64,000 nt of DNA from Streptomyces griseoflavus (GTDB lineage: Bacteria > Actinomycetota > Actinomycetes > Streptomycetales > Streptomycetaceae): the NCBI RefSeq assembly GCF_014649995.1, contig NZ_BMUC01000006.1, positions 289,601 to 353,600 of the forward strand, written 5' to 3'. The notes beneath the pieces were generated by a model, which made no database searches, was not told where the DNA came from, and saw only the letters and a list, made by a program, of their open reading frames with translations. A program made the position numbers and the translations under genes. Shown piece by piece: positions 36,273-45,003 of this stretch. Numbering within the stretch: the stretch's first letter is position 1; the number at the start of each line of letters is the position of its first letter.

Positions 36273-36416
36273 ACCGGCCAGTCTCGCACGAGCGGTCCGG
36301 CCGCCGGACCCGAGGTCGTCCGGTACGCGGTGCGCGCGGGGCGGGATCCGGACACCCCCGGGTGGCGCGGGTGTCCCTCCCTGCGCCGGGAGCCCGTTCC
36401 GCTTAACCTTCCCCGC

Positions 36417-37091
36417 ATGGCTGCGGCTCAGGGACGACTGTCGGACGGCGCTGGCGGAATGGACGAACCGAAGGAGGCCGAGGGCGATCTCGGGAACGGA
36501 GGGGCGCCCCCGCTGCCCTTCCGGGCCGCTGTCGACGCGCTGCGGGGCACGCGGCTGCGGCCGCAGATCGAGATCGACCCCGCCCCCGCTCCCAAACGGC
36601 TCGCTCCGTACGCGTACGCGCTGGAGGCCGCGGTCGTCGACGGCGAGGAGGACCTGGCCGACGGGCGGCTGGTGCTGCTGCACGATCCGGCCGGGCACGA
36701 CGCGTGGCGGGGCGCCTTCCGCCTGGTGACGCTGGTGCGCGCGGAGCTGGAGCCGGAGATGGCGGCGGACCCGCTGCTGCCGGAGGTGTGCTGGTCCTGG
36801 CTGACCGGCGCGCTGTCCGCGCGCGGGCTGGCGTACGGCGAGCCGAGCGGCACGGTGACGCGGGCCAGTTCCCACTACTTCGGCGGACTGGCGGAGCGGC
36901 CGTCCGCCTCGCAGATCGAGATCCGGGCCTCCTGGACACCGCGGGAGGGGCTGGGCGGGGTGCCGGACACGGGCACGCACCTGGTGGCGTGGTGCGATCT
37001 GCTGGCCCAGGTGGCGGGGCTGCCGCCGGCCGCCCCGGGGGACGCATCGGTCGTGACGCTGCCGCAGCGCCGGGGACCGCAGTCGCGCTGA
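36417..37091 (+). CDS. DUF3000 protein
   Basis: A 224-residue soluble protein of the actinobacterial DUF3000 family, commonly found beside hemE. Conserved stretches: [92 protein letters not shown] and [19 protein letters not shown]. The first 35 residues are acidic and variable. The ATG at 36417 lies 8 bases after TAACCT with no ribosome site, so a leaderless transcript is likely. Function unknown; conserved position next to hemE and before whiI. Confidence 0.85.
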   Translation: MAAAQGRLSDGAGGMDEPKEAEGDLGNGGAPPLPFRAAVDALRGTRLRPQIEIDPAPAPKRLAPYAYALEAAVVDGEEDLADGRLVLLHDPAGHDAWRGAFRLVTLVRAELEPEMAADPLLPEVCWSWLTGALSARGLAYGEPSGTVTRASSHYFGGLAERPSASQIEIRASWTPREGLGGVPDTGTHLVAWCDLLAQVAGLPPAAPGDASVVTLPQRRGPQSR

Positions 37092-37253
37092 GATTCCCGT
37101 TCGGGGCGCCACGCAATCATCGATGGCGATCTCTTTGTCGATACGGCCACATTCGGAAGCGTTGCGACGCAGACCGAAACCGTTCGATCTTCGAATGATC
37201 GACCGCGCGTCCGAATTGCCCGGATTGTTACTCACTACTTCGTGATCATTTCC

Positions 37254-37281
37254 TAAAGGACTCCAGGTTTGCTGCCGAAGA
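37254..37281 (+). promoter_or_regulatory. Sigma-WhiG type promoter of whiI
   Basis: TAAA (37254-37257), 16 bp, GCCGAAGA (37274-37281). The known WhiG/SigD-class consensus is TAAA-N15/16-GCCGATAA, so six of eight -10 bases match. whiI is a known sigma-WhiG target in S. coelicolor. Transcription would start about 70 bases before the GTG at 37358. Confidence 0.8.
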
Positions 37282-37357
37282 CGACTGTGACCTTGAAAGC
37301 ACGGTTCGTCCCCTCACCCCCCACGAGCCGGCCCCGTCCCGCCCCCCAGGAGGCCTG

Positions 37358-38020
37358 GTGTCCGTTCTCCTCGAGCAGCCCGCAAGCCTGGTCGCCTACC
37401 GCCCGAACAAGCCGACCGCCATGGTGGTCGTGGCCGACCCCCGCGTGCGTTCCACCGTCACCCGCCACCTGTGGGCGCTCGGTGTACGCGACGTCATCGA
37501 GGCCTCGTCCGTCGCGGAGGCTCGTCCCCGCATCGGCAACCCCCGCGACATCTGCGTCGCCGAAGTCCATCTGCCGGACGGCTCCGGCCTCACCCTCCTC
37601 TCCGAGACCCGCGCCGCCGGATGGCCCAACGGCCTCGCGCTGTCCGCCGCCGACGACATCGGCGCCGTGCGCAACGCGCTGGCCGGCGGAGTGAAGGGGT
37701 ACGTCGTCACCGGCACCCGTACCAACCTCGGGCTCCCCACCCGGCCCGGGGCCGCCCCGATCGGCGCCGCCGCCGCCCGGCTGCACCGCCGCCCCCCGGG
37801 TGCCCCGAGCCACCCGGGCGGCTACCGCGAACTGTCCGGCCGCGAGGTCGAGGTGCTGCGCCTGGTGGCGGAGGGCCAGTCGAACAAGGCGATCGGCGTC
37901 TCCATGGGCCTGTCCGCGCTGACCGTCAAGAGCCACCTCGCCCGCATCGCCCGCAAGCTCGGCACGGGTGACCGGGCCGGAATGGTGGCGGTGGCCCTGC
38001 GCACGGGCATCATCCACTGA
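37358..38020 (+). CDS. whiI: Atypical response regulator WhiI
   Basis: A 220-residue sporulation regulator needed for septation of aerial hyphae; it works with BldM as a heterodimer. The receiver domain is degenerate: D27 is kept in VVVADPRVR, but the second acidic residue is proline; the usual phospho-acceptor position 69 is glutamate (DICVAEVHLPDG, codon GAA at 37562), and the conserved lysine is replaced (GYVVTG). The C-terminal 65 residues are a LuxR-type helix-turn-helix, LSGREVEVLRLVAEGQSNKAIGVSMGLSALTVKSHLARIARKL. GTG 37358 has AGGAGG 6 bases upstream. The sequence is almost the same as what I remember for S. coelicolor WhiI. Confidence 0.95.
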   Translation: MSVLLEQPASLVAYRPNKPTAMVVVADPRVRSTVTRHLWALGVRDVIEASSVAEARPRIGNPRDICVAEVHLPDGSGLTLLSETRAAGWPNGLALSAADDIGAVRNALAGGVKGYVVTGTRTNLGLPTRPGAAPIGAAAARLHRRPPGAPSHPGGYRELSGREVEVLRLVAEGQSNKAIGVSMGLSALTVKSHLARIARKLGTGDRAGMVAVALRTGIIH

Positions 38021-38214
38021 CCCTCCGATCCCTCACCCGTTCCCTCACCGCCCCCCTCAGAGGCCCCGGACGGCGCCCGTCGACGCGACACCGTCGGCGG
38101 GCGTCTTCGCGCGCCGAGAGCCCCTCCCGCCGCCGAGGCCTGTTTTCGCTGGTCGGCGCGGACCTCGCCCGCAGAGGCAGATCAGGGGCCGGGTCGTACG
38201 GATACTCTTGACAG

Positions 38215-39504
38215 GTGACCGACGCCCACGACACCGCAGCAGACCGTTCACTGCGAACCACCGGAGGCGCCCCTCCGGACGACGGCGGATCTTCTGTGAC
38301 GGAGGCGCCGATTCCCTTGCTCGAACCACGCGAGGGCATTCCTCCCGTGATCGCGGACGAGGCCGCCCTCGCCGAGGCGGTCGCTGCCTTCGCCGCGGGC
38401 CGCGGCCCCGTCGCCGTCGACGCCGAGCGCGCCTCCGGCTACCGCTACGGGCAGCGCGCCTACCTGGTCCAGCTGCGCCGCGAGGGCGCGGGCACCGCGC
38501 TGATCGACCCCGTCGCCTGTCCCGACCTGTCCGGGCTGGGCGAGGCGCTGTCCGGCGTCGAGTGGGTGCTGCACGCCGCCACCCAGGACCTGCCGTGCCT
38601 GCGCGAGATAGGCATGCGGCCGGGCCTCCTCTTCGACACCGAGCTGGCCGGACGCCTGGCCGGGTTCCCCCGGGTGGGGCTCGGCGCGATGGTGGAGAAC
38701 GTGCTCGGCTTCGTCCTGGAGAAGGGCCACTCCGCCGTGGACTGGTCCACCCGCCCGCTGCCCGAGCCCTGGCTGCGCTACGCCGCCCTCGACGTCGAAC
38801 TGCTGGTCGACCTGCGGGACGCGCTGGAGAAGGAGCTGGACCGGCAGGGCAAGCTCGACTGGGCCCGGCAGGAGTTCGACGCGATCGCCTCCGCGCCGCC
38901 GCCGGAGCCCCGCAAGGACCCCTGGAGGCGCACCTCCGGCATGCACAAGGTCCGCCGCCGCCGGCAGATGGCCGTCGTCCGGGAGCTGTGGGAGGCCCGC
39001 GACCGCATCGCCCGCCGCCGGGACGTCTCCCCGGGCAAGGTGCTCTCCGACGCGGCCATCGTGGAGGCCGCGCTGGCCATGCCGGCCAACTCCCACGCCC
39101 TGGGCGCGCTGAACGGGTTCGGGCAGCGTGTGGGGCGGCGCCAGCTGGAGCAGTGGCAGGCCGCCGTCGACCGGGCGAGGTCGCTCGGCGAGGACCGGCT
39201 GCCCCAGCCCGGCCAGCAGGTGACCGGTCCCCCGCCGCCGCGCGCGTGGGCGGACAAGGACCCGGCGGCCGCGGCGCGGCTGACGGCCGCACGGGCCGGG
39301 GTGAACGCGCTCGCCGAGCGGCTGGGGATGCCGGCGGAGAACCTGATCACGCCGGACACGGTGCGCAGGGTGTGCTGGGAGCCTCCGGCGGTGGTCGGGA
39401 CGGAGTCCGTGGCGGCGGCGCTGGCCGCGCACGGGGCGCGGGCCTGGCAGGTCGAGCAGGTCACCCCCGTGCTGGTCGCCGCGCTGGCCGGCCAGGCGCC
39501 GTAG
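38215..39504 (+). CDS. rnd: Ribonuclease D-like 3'-5' exonuclease with HRDC domain
   Basis: A 429-residue DEDD-family RNase. The exonuclease domain (residues about 40-225) has all acidic motifs: VAVDAERASGYRYGQRAYLVQ, HAATQDLPCLREIG, and YAALDVELLVDLRDAL with the DEDDy tyrosine. An HRDC domain follows (KVRRRRQMAVVRELWEARDRIARRRDVSPGKVL) and a further helical C-terminal region. It trims structured RNA 3' ends. The GTG at 38215 is about 8 bases after GATACT with no ribosome site, so a leaderless message is likely. It follows whiI at 194 bases. Confidence 0.92.
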   Translation: MTDAHDTAADRSLRTTGGAPPDDGGSSVTEAPIPLLEPREGIPPVIADEAALAEAVAAFAAGRGPVAVDAERASGYRYGQRAYLVQLRREGAGTALIDPVACPDLSGLGEALSGVEWVLHAATQDLPCLREIGMRPGLLFDTELAGRLAGFPRVGLGAMVENVLGFVLEKGHSAVDWSTRPLPEPWLRYAALDVELLVDLRDALEKELDRQGKLDWARQEFDAIASAPPPEPRKDPWRRTSGMHKVRRRRQMAVVRELWEARDRIARRRDVSPGKVLSDAAIVEAALAMPANSHALGALNGFGQRVGRRQLEQWQAAVDRARSLGEDRLPQPGQQVTGPPPPRAWADKDPAAAARLTAARAGVNALAERLGMPAENLITPDTVRRVCWEPPAVVGTESVAAALAAHGARAWQVEQVTPVLVAALAGQAP

Positions 39505-39536
39505 GCGGGCCGTCCGCGGGCGGGTGCGGGTCGTAC

Positions 39537-39572
39537 GGGGCTTGTCGCGCAGTTCCCCGCGCCCCCCGGGGC
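39537..39572 (-). repeat. Streptomyces dispersed intergenic repeat, copy 2
   Basis: GGGGCTTGTCGCGCAGTTCC followed by CCGCGCCCC; the minus strand reads GGGGCGCGGGGAACTGCGCG, the same element as at 24604. It lies 33 bases after the RNase D stop. Confidence 0.65.
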
Positions 39573-40010
39573 ACTCCCGTGCACGCCCCTCCCAGCTCGC
39601 CCGCATCGGGCCTGCGGCTGAAGCGGAACAGGGACGTCGAGATCACGCCAAGATCCTCGGAGGCCATGTCGGACTCCCCCGGCATGCCGCGCCACTGGAA
39701 GGCGGACGACGGTGACGCGCTCGCTGCCGGCGGCCGCGCCGGGCGAGCGGCCGACGGCAGTCGTGTACGACAACGACATCATGGCGGTGGCGGGGTTGTC
39801 GGTGGTCGCGGAGAGGGGTTGCGGGTGCCGGACGACGTGTCCCTGCCGGCGTGGGACGACTCGCAGTCGTGCGGGGCTACGCACCCGGACCCCCTTGCGG
39901 CCCTGAACGGGCCTCGCCCTCGGACGCCGGACGGGCTGACCTCCGGCCGGAACAGGGAGGGCCGGACGTGTGATGTTCGCCGCTCCACGCGGCGGGGGTG
40001 GGCAGTCACG
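39573..40010. other. Gene-poor stretch with a LacI-family remnant
   Basis: Outside the fragment at 39745-39906 no coding sequence is convincing: open frames here are short and lack ribosome sites. The stretch looks like the ruins of a LacI-type gene plus intergenic sequence. Confidence 0.4.
39745..39906 (+). pseudogene. Fragment of a LacI-family regulator
   Basis: One frame reads ERPTAVVYDNDIMAVAGLSVVAERG; then a one-base deletion near 39815-39820 moves the match to the next frame, LRVPDDVSLPAWDDSQSC. Joined, this is the effector-domain end of a LacI/GalR regulator (typically PTAxVYDND-MAVAGL...GLRVPDDVSLLAWDDS). No helix-turn-helix or start is found upstream, so only a short remnant survives. 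Confidence 0.6.
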
Positions 40011-40027
40011 TTACCCGCAAGTAGCAT
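40011..40027 (+). promoter_or_regulatory. Probable promoter/operator of the beta-oxidation operon
   Basis: TTAC-CCGCAA-GTAG is a near-palindrome that overlaps a TAGCAT -10 box (40022-40027). Transcription would start near 40034. The symmetry suggests control by a TetR-type fatty-acid regulator, but that is inference. Confidence 0.45.
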
Positions 40028-40074
40028 GGGCCGTAAGCAAGCGCTCAGCATCCCGTACCTGGAGGAGAGCCATC

Positions 40075-41292
40075 GTGCCTCGTACCGTCAGGGACGTCGT
40101 CTTCGTCGACGGCGTCCGCACCCCGTTCGGCAAGGCGGGCCCGAAGGGCATCTACCACGAGACCCGCGCCGACGACCTCGTCGTGAAGGCGATCCGGGAG
40201 CTGCTGCGCCGCAACCCGGGTCTCGACCCGAAGAAGATCGACGAGGTCGCCGTCGCCGCGACCACGCAGATCGGCGACCAGGGCCTGACCATCGGCCGCA
40301 CGGCCGGCATCCTCGCGGGCCTGCCCACCTCGGTCCCGGGCTACTCCATCGACCGCATGTGCGCCGGCGCGCTGACCGCCGTCACCACGGTCGCCGGCTC
40401 CGTCGCCTTCGGCGCCTACGACGTCGCCATCGCCGGCGGCGTCGAGCACATGGGCCGCCACCCGATGGGCGAGGGCGTCGACCCCAACCCGCGGTTCGTG
40501 TCCGAGAAGCTGGTCGCCGAGTCCGCGCTGTTCATGGGCATGACGGCCGAGAACCTGCACGACCGCTACCCGAGCATCACCAAGCAGCGCGCCGACGAGT
40601 ACGCGGTGCGCTCGCAGGAGAAGGCCGCCAAGGCGTACGCCAACGGCAAGATCCAGGCCGACCTGGTGCCGGTCTCGGTGCGCCGCACCAACGAGGAGGC
40701 CGGTGAGACGGGCTGGGGCCTGGTCACCGCCGACGAGCCGATGCGTCCGGGCACCACCCTGGAGAACCTGGCGAACCTCAAGACCCCGTTCCGCGTGCAC
40801 GGCCGGGTCACCGCCGGCAACGCGGCCGGTCTGAACGACGGCGCCACCGCCTCCCTCATCGCCTCCGAGGACTTCGCCCGCGAGAACAACCTCCCGGTGA
40901 AGATGCGCCTGGTCTCCTACTCCTTCGCGGGTGTGGAGCCGGAGGTCATGGGCTACGGCCCGATCCCGGCGACGGAGAAGGCCCTCGCGCAGGCGGGGCT
41001 GTCCATCTCCGACATCGGCCTGTTCGAGATCAACGAGGCCTTCGCCGTCCAGGTCCTCGCCTTCCTGGAGCACTACGGCATCGCCGACGACGACGCCCGC
41101 GTCAACCAGTACGGCGGCGCCATCGCGTTCGGCCACCCGCTCGCCTCCTCCGGCGTCCGTCTGATGACGCAGCTGGCCCGCCAGTTCGAGGAGCAGCCCG
41201 AGGTCCGTTACGGCCTCACCACCATGTGCGTCGGCTTCGGCATGGGCGCGACGGTCATCTGGGAGAACCCGCACTTCGAGGGGGACAAGTGA
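40075..41292 (+). CDS. fadA: Acetyl-CoA C-acyltransferase (thiolase)
   Basis: A 405-residue thiolase performing the last step of fatty-acid beta-oxidation. Motifs: VRTPFGKAG at the start, the acyl-accepting cysteine in SIDRMCAGALTAVTT, GGVEHMGRHPMGEG, NEAFAVQVLAF, the histidine in GGAIAFGHPLASSG, and the proton-transfer cysteine in TTMCVGFGMGA. GTG 40075 has GGAGGAG upstream at proper spacing. The TGA overlaps the start of fadB (GTGA), making a two-gene operon encoding the trifunctional complex. Confidence 0.95.
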   Translation: MPRTVRDVVFVDGVRTPFGKAGPKGIYHETRADDLVVKAIRELLRRNPGLDPKKIDEVAVAATTQIGDQGLTIGRTAGILAGLPTSVPGYSIDRMCAGALTAVTTVAGSVAFGAYDVAIAGGVEHMGRHPMGEGVDPNPRFVSEKLVAESALFMGMTAENLHDRYPSITKQRADEYAVRSQEKAAKAYANGKIQADLVPVSVRRTNEEAGETGWGLVTADEPMRPGTTLENLANLKTPFRVHGRVTAGNAAGLNDGATASLIASEDFARENNLPVKMRLVSYSFAGVEPEVMGYGPIPATEKALAQAGLSISDIGLFEINEAFAVQVLAFLEHYGIADDDARVNQYGGAIAFGHPLASSGVRLMTQLARQFEEQPEVRYGLTTMCVGFGMGATVIWENPHFEGDK

Positions 41293-43418
41293 GCACCACC
41301 GCAGAGCTTCTGAAGGGTGCGGCCGAGCTGTTCCCCGGCGAGGTCGTCACCAGCGCGCACGTACGCCACTTCGACCTGCCGCTCGGCGCGGGCCGTTTCG
41401 CGCTGATCACCCTGGACAACGGTCACGACCACACCAAGCCGACCACGCTCGGCCCGCAGTCGCTGGCGAACATCGACGCCGCGATCGACCAGGTCGAGAA
41501 GGAGGCCGCGGACGGCGAGATCGTCGGCGTCGGTGTCACCGGCAAGCCGTTCATCTTCGCCGTCGGCGCCGACCTCAAGGGCGTCGAGCTGCTGAAGCGG
41601 CACGAGGACGCGCTGGCCATCGGCAAGGGCGGCCACGACGTCTTCAAGCGGCTGTCGAAGCTGGCCGTGCCGACCTTCGCGTACTACAACGGCGCCGCCA
41701 TGGGCGGTGGCGTCGAGGTCGGTCTGCACTGCACCTACCGCACGGTGTCGGCCGCTCTCCCGGCGTTCTCGCTCCCCGAGGTCTTCCTCGGCCTCGTCCC
41801 CGGCTGGGGCGGCTGCACGCTGCTGCCGAACCTGATCGGCGCCGAGAAGGCCGTCTCGGTCATCATCGAGAACAGCCTCAACCAGAACAAGCAGCTCAAG
41901 GGCGCGCAGGTCCACGAACTCGGCATCGCGGACGCGATCTTCGAGGGCGCGGACTTCCTGGAGCAGTCGCTGATCTGGACCGCGGCCGTCCTCAAGGGCG
42001 AGATCGTCATCGAGCGCCCGGTGATCGACCGCGGCGAGGCCTGGGACCAGGCCGTCGCCCGGGGCCGCTTCATCGCCGACTCCAAGGTGCACGGCGCCGC
42101 CCCGGCCGCCTACCGCGCCCTGGACATCATCGCCGCCGCCAAGAACGGCGACCTCCAGCAGGGTTACGACGCCGAGGACCAGGCCCTCGCCGACCTCATC
42201 ATGGGCGGCGAACTGCGCTCCGGCATCTACGCGTTCAACCTGGTGCAGAAGCGCGGCAAGCGTCCCGCGGGCGCCCCGGACAAGTCGCTGGCCCGCCCGG
42301 TCACCAAGGTCGGTGTCGTCGGCGCCGGTCTGATGGCCTCGCAGCTCGCGCTGCTGTTCCTGCGCCGCCTGGAGGTGCCGGTCGTGCTGACCGACATCGA
42401 CCAGGAGCGCGTCGACAAGGGTGTGGGCTACGTCCACGCCGAGATCGACAAGCTGCTCGGCAAGGGCCGGATCAACCAGGACAAGGCCAACCGCCTCAAG
42501 GGGCTGGTCTCCGGTGTGCTGGACAAGGCCGAGGGCTTCGCGGACGCCGACTTCATCATCGAAGCGGTCTTCGAGGAGATGGGCGTCAAGCAGCAGGTGT
42601 TCGCCGAGGTCGAGGCGGTCGCCCCGGCGCACGCGATCCTCGCCACCAACACCTCCTCGCTGTCGGTGTCGGAGATGGCGTCGAAGCTGAAGCACCCCGA
42701 GCGGGTCGTGGGCTTCCACTTCTTCAACCCGGTCGCGATCCTGCCGCTGCTGGAGATCGTCCGCGGTGAGCAGACCGACGACGCCTCGCTGGCCACGGCG
42801 TTCGGTGTCGCCAAGAAGCTGAAGAAGACCGCGGTACTGGTCAAGGACGCCCCGGCGTTCGTCGTGAACCGCATCCTGACCCGCTTCATGGGCGAGATCC
42901 AGAACGTCATCGACGAGGGCACCCCGGTCGAGGTCGCCGAGAAGGCCGTCGAGCCGCTCGGTCTGCCGATGTCGCCGCTGGTGCTGCTGGAGCTGGTCGG
43001 TCCCGCGATCGGCCTGCACGTCTCCGAGACCCTCAACCGGGCGTTCCCGGAGCGGTTCACGGTCTCCCCGAACCTCAAGAAGGTCGTCGAGGCGGGCAAG
43101 CGCGGCTTCTACGTCTACGACAGCGGCAAGCCGGAGCTCGACCCCGAGGTCGCCGCGCTGCTCGAGCAGGGCGACACCGTCCTCACCGAGGAGCAGGTGC
43201 GGGCGCGGGTGCTGGACGCGGTGGCGCAGGAGATCGGGCTCATGCTCGACGAGGGCGTCGTCGCCGAGGCGCAGGACGTCGACCTGTGCCTGATCACGGG
43301 CGCCGGCTGGCCGTTCCACCTGGGCGGCATCACGCCGTACCTGGACCGTGAGGGCGTCTCCGAACGCGTCAACGGCAAGCGGTTCCTGGAGCCCGGCGTG
43401 GCCAGCGTTCCCGCGTAA
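41289..43418 (+). CDS. fadB: Enoyl-CoA hydratase / 3-hydroxyacyl-CoA dehydrogenase
   Basis: A 709-residue bifunctional enzyme. The N-terminal crotonase domain (residues 1-210) has GAAMGGGVEVGLHC and FSLPEVFLGLVPGWGG with the catalytic glutamates. From about residue 335 the dehydrogenase domain begins: TKVGVVGAGLMASQLALLFLR; the third glycine of GxGxxG is alanine here. It continues with IEAVFEEMGVKQQVF, LATNTSSLSVSEMA, GFHFFNPVAILPLLEIV with the catalytic histidine, and DAPAFVVNRIL. It is coupled to fadA. A 19-bp hairpin ends the operon. Confidence 0.95.
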   Translation: MSTTAELLKGAAELFPGEVVTSAHVRHFDLPLGAGRFALITLDNGHDHTKPTTLGPQSLANIDAAIDQVEKEAADGEIVGVGVTGKPFIFAVGADLKGVELLKRHEDALAIGKGGHDVFKRLSKLAVPTFAYYNGAAMGGGVEVGLHCTYRTVSAALPAFSLPEVFLGLVPGWGGCTLLPNLIGAEKAVSVIIENSLNQNKQLKGAQVHELGIADAIFEGADFLEQSLIWTAAVLKGEIVIERPVIDRGEAWDQAVARGRFIADSKVHGAAPAAYRALDIIAAAKNGDLQQGYDAEDQALADLIMGGELRSGIYAFNLVQKRGKRPAGAPDKSLARPVTKVGVVGAGLMASQLALLFLRRLEVPVVLTDIDQERVDKGVGYVHAEIDKLLGKGRINQDKANRLKGLVSGVLDKAEGFADADFIIEAVFEEMGVKQQVFAEVEAVAPAHAILATNTSSLSVSEMASKLKHPERVVGFHFFNPVAILPLLEIVRGEQTDDASLATAFGVAKKLKKTAVLVKDAPAFVVNRILTRFMGEIQNVIDEGTPVEVAEKAVEPLGLPMSPLVLLELVGPAIGLHVSETLNRAFPERFTVSPNLKKVVEAGKRGFYVYDSGKPELDPEVAALLEQGDTVLTEEQVRARVLDAVAQEIGLMLDEGVVAEAQDVDLCLITGAGWPFHLGGITPYLDREGVSERVNGKRFLEPGVASVPA

Positions 43419-43435
43419 CTCCGGCCGGTCCCGAC

Positions 43436-43477
43436 GGGGGTGGGTCGCACGGATAACGATCCGTGCGACCCACCCCC
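43436..43477 (+). terminator. Strong terminator of the beta-oxidation operon
   Basis: A perfect 19-bp stem (43436-43454 with 43459-43477) on an AACG loop, followed by TTGTGT. It insulates the exopolysaccharide block that follows. Confidence 0.9.
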
Positions 43478-43563
43478 TTGTGTCACAGGCCTACCGATAG
43501 GATCTCCACACCATCTGACCACTTGTTTACATGCACGACGTTTTGTTCTGCTGAGGAGTCCCC

Positions 43564-45003
43564 GTGGCGTCCACCCGTCGCCAGCCGGCCCGCAGTCGGG
43601 TGTGGCCCAAGATCCGGCTGCTGCTGATCGTGGCCGTGATCGCCGCCGGCGCCACGGCGCTCTATCCGGTGTGGAAGAAGGCGAACCCGGATCCGCCGGA
43701 CCTGCTCGTCCGCTACCGGACGGACACTCCGGCCACCTCACCGGTCGCCAAGCCGTCGCTGGAGGTCTTCAACAAGACCGACAAGCCGCTGCCGTTGAGC
43801 GAGGTCTCGCTCCGGTACTGGTTCACCGCCGACGAGGGCGCCCCGTACGCGTTCAACTGCGTCAACGTCACCTTCGGCTGCTCCAACCTCGCCGGGCGCG
43901 TGGTCGAGATGGACAAGCCCACCGACACCGCGGACCGCTATCTGGAGATCCGGTTCACGGAGAAGGCCGGCACGCTCGCGCCGGGCGCCAACAGCAAGGG
44001 CATCGACCTCCAGCTGTTCCGCACCGACCACAAGGAGCTGAAGCAGTCCGACGACCGCTCCTTCGACGCGGAGATGAAGAGCTACAAGGAAGCCGAGCAG
44101 GTCACCGCCTACAAGCGGGGCGTGCTCGCCTGGGGCGAGGAGCCGGACGGCACGAAGCCGGACCCGGAGAAGAAGGACACGAAGGCGGCCACCGCGCCCG
44201 ACCCGCTGCCCGCCCCGCCGGAGGGCGTGCTCTTCGACACCTTCGACTACCTGGGCGCCAAGGACCCGGCCCTGTTCAAGCACGGCTGGCTGGTCCGCAC
44301 CAGCAAGGGCGGCCCCGGTATCGAGAACACGTGGTCGGCGGACGGCGTCACCTTCCCCGCCGACGAGGAGGCCCTGGAGAGCGGGCAGGTGCTCCAGCTG
44401 CGGGCCAGCACCGACGGCACCGAGGCGGGCACCAAGCAGGCGAGCCTCGGCACCGCCGCGAGCAAGTTCCGCGAGGGGACGTACGCCGCGCGCCTCCACT
44501 TCACCGACAAGCCGTCCTCCGGTGAGGAGGGCGACCACGTCAACCAGACCTTCTACACCATCGGCGGCAAGGGCTCGACGTACAGCGAGCTGGACAACGA
44601 GTACCTGCCCAACGGCGGCTGGGGGCGGCCCGGCCCCAAGCTGGACACCGTGACGTGGTACGACCACGAGACGAACGACCGTCTCTACACCACCACGAAC
44701 AAGAGCCTCGACAACTGGCACACCCTGATGATCCGGGTGAAGGACGGTGTGGTCGCCTACTGGCTCGACGGGAAGAAGCTCTTCGTCACCAGCGGGAAGT
44801 TCTACCCGCGCTCCGACATGTCGGTGAACTTCAACCACTGGTTCATCGACCTGCCCTTCAAGGGTGAGCGCGCCTGGGACATGAAGGTCGACTGGCTCTA
44901 CTACAACGCGAACGACACCTTGTCGGCCGAGGAGGTCCAGGCCCAGGTCGAGGACTTCACCGGCAAGGGGATGAACTACTTCGACACGGTTCGGGAGTCC
45001 TAA
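43564..45003 (+). CDS. Membrane-anchored CBM3 plus GH16-like protein
   Basis: A 479-residue protein with a type II anchor at residues 17-36 (IRLLLIVAVIAAGATALY). Residues about 45-195 form a family 3 cellulose-binding module: LEVFNKTDKPLPLSEVSLRYWFTAD, CVNVTFGCSNLAG. A charged linker follows, then a jelly-roll domain (about 220-479) with the GH16-type catalytic pattern ELDNE (E342, D344, E346) in YSELDNEYLPNGGW and FNHWFIDLPFKGERAWDMKVDWLYY. It probably binds and cuts, or transfers, a beta-linked glycan outside the membrane. The GTG at 43564 has GAGGAG upstream. The stop touches the deacetylase start with no gap, so they are one operon. Confidence 0.82.
   Translation: MASTRRQPARSRVWPKIRLLLIVAVIAAGATALYPVWKKANPDPPDLLVRYRTDTPATSPVAKPSLEVFNKTDKPLPLSEVSLRYWFTADEGAPYAFNCVNVTFGCSNLAGRVVEMDKPTDTADRYLEIRFTEKAGTLAPGANSKGIDLQLFRTDHKELKQSDDRSFDAEMKSYKEAEQVTAYKRGVLAWGEEPDGTKPDPEKKDTKAATAPDPLPAPPEGVLFDTFDYLGAKDPALFKHGWLVRTSKGGPGIENTWSADGVTFPADEEALESGQVLQLRASTDGTEAGTKQASLGTAASKFREGTYAARLHFTDKPSSGEEGDHVNQTFYTIGGKGSTYSELDNEYLPNGGWGRPGPKLDTVTWYDHETNDRLYTTTNKSLDNWHTLMIRVKDGVVAYWLDGKKLFVTSGKFYPRSDMSVNFNHWFIDLPFKGERAWDMKVDWLYYNANDTLSAEEVQAQVEDFTGKGMNYFDTVRES

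Noticed and set aside
37183-37195. TTCGA-TCT-TCGAA inverted repeat upstream of whiI
   Set aside because: Short arms and about 60 bp upstream of the sigma-WhiG promoter; could be an operator, but nothing else supports it.
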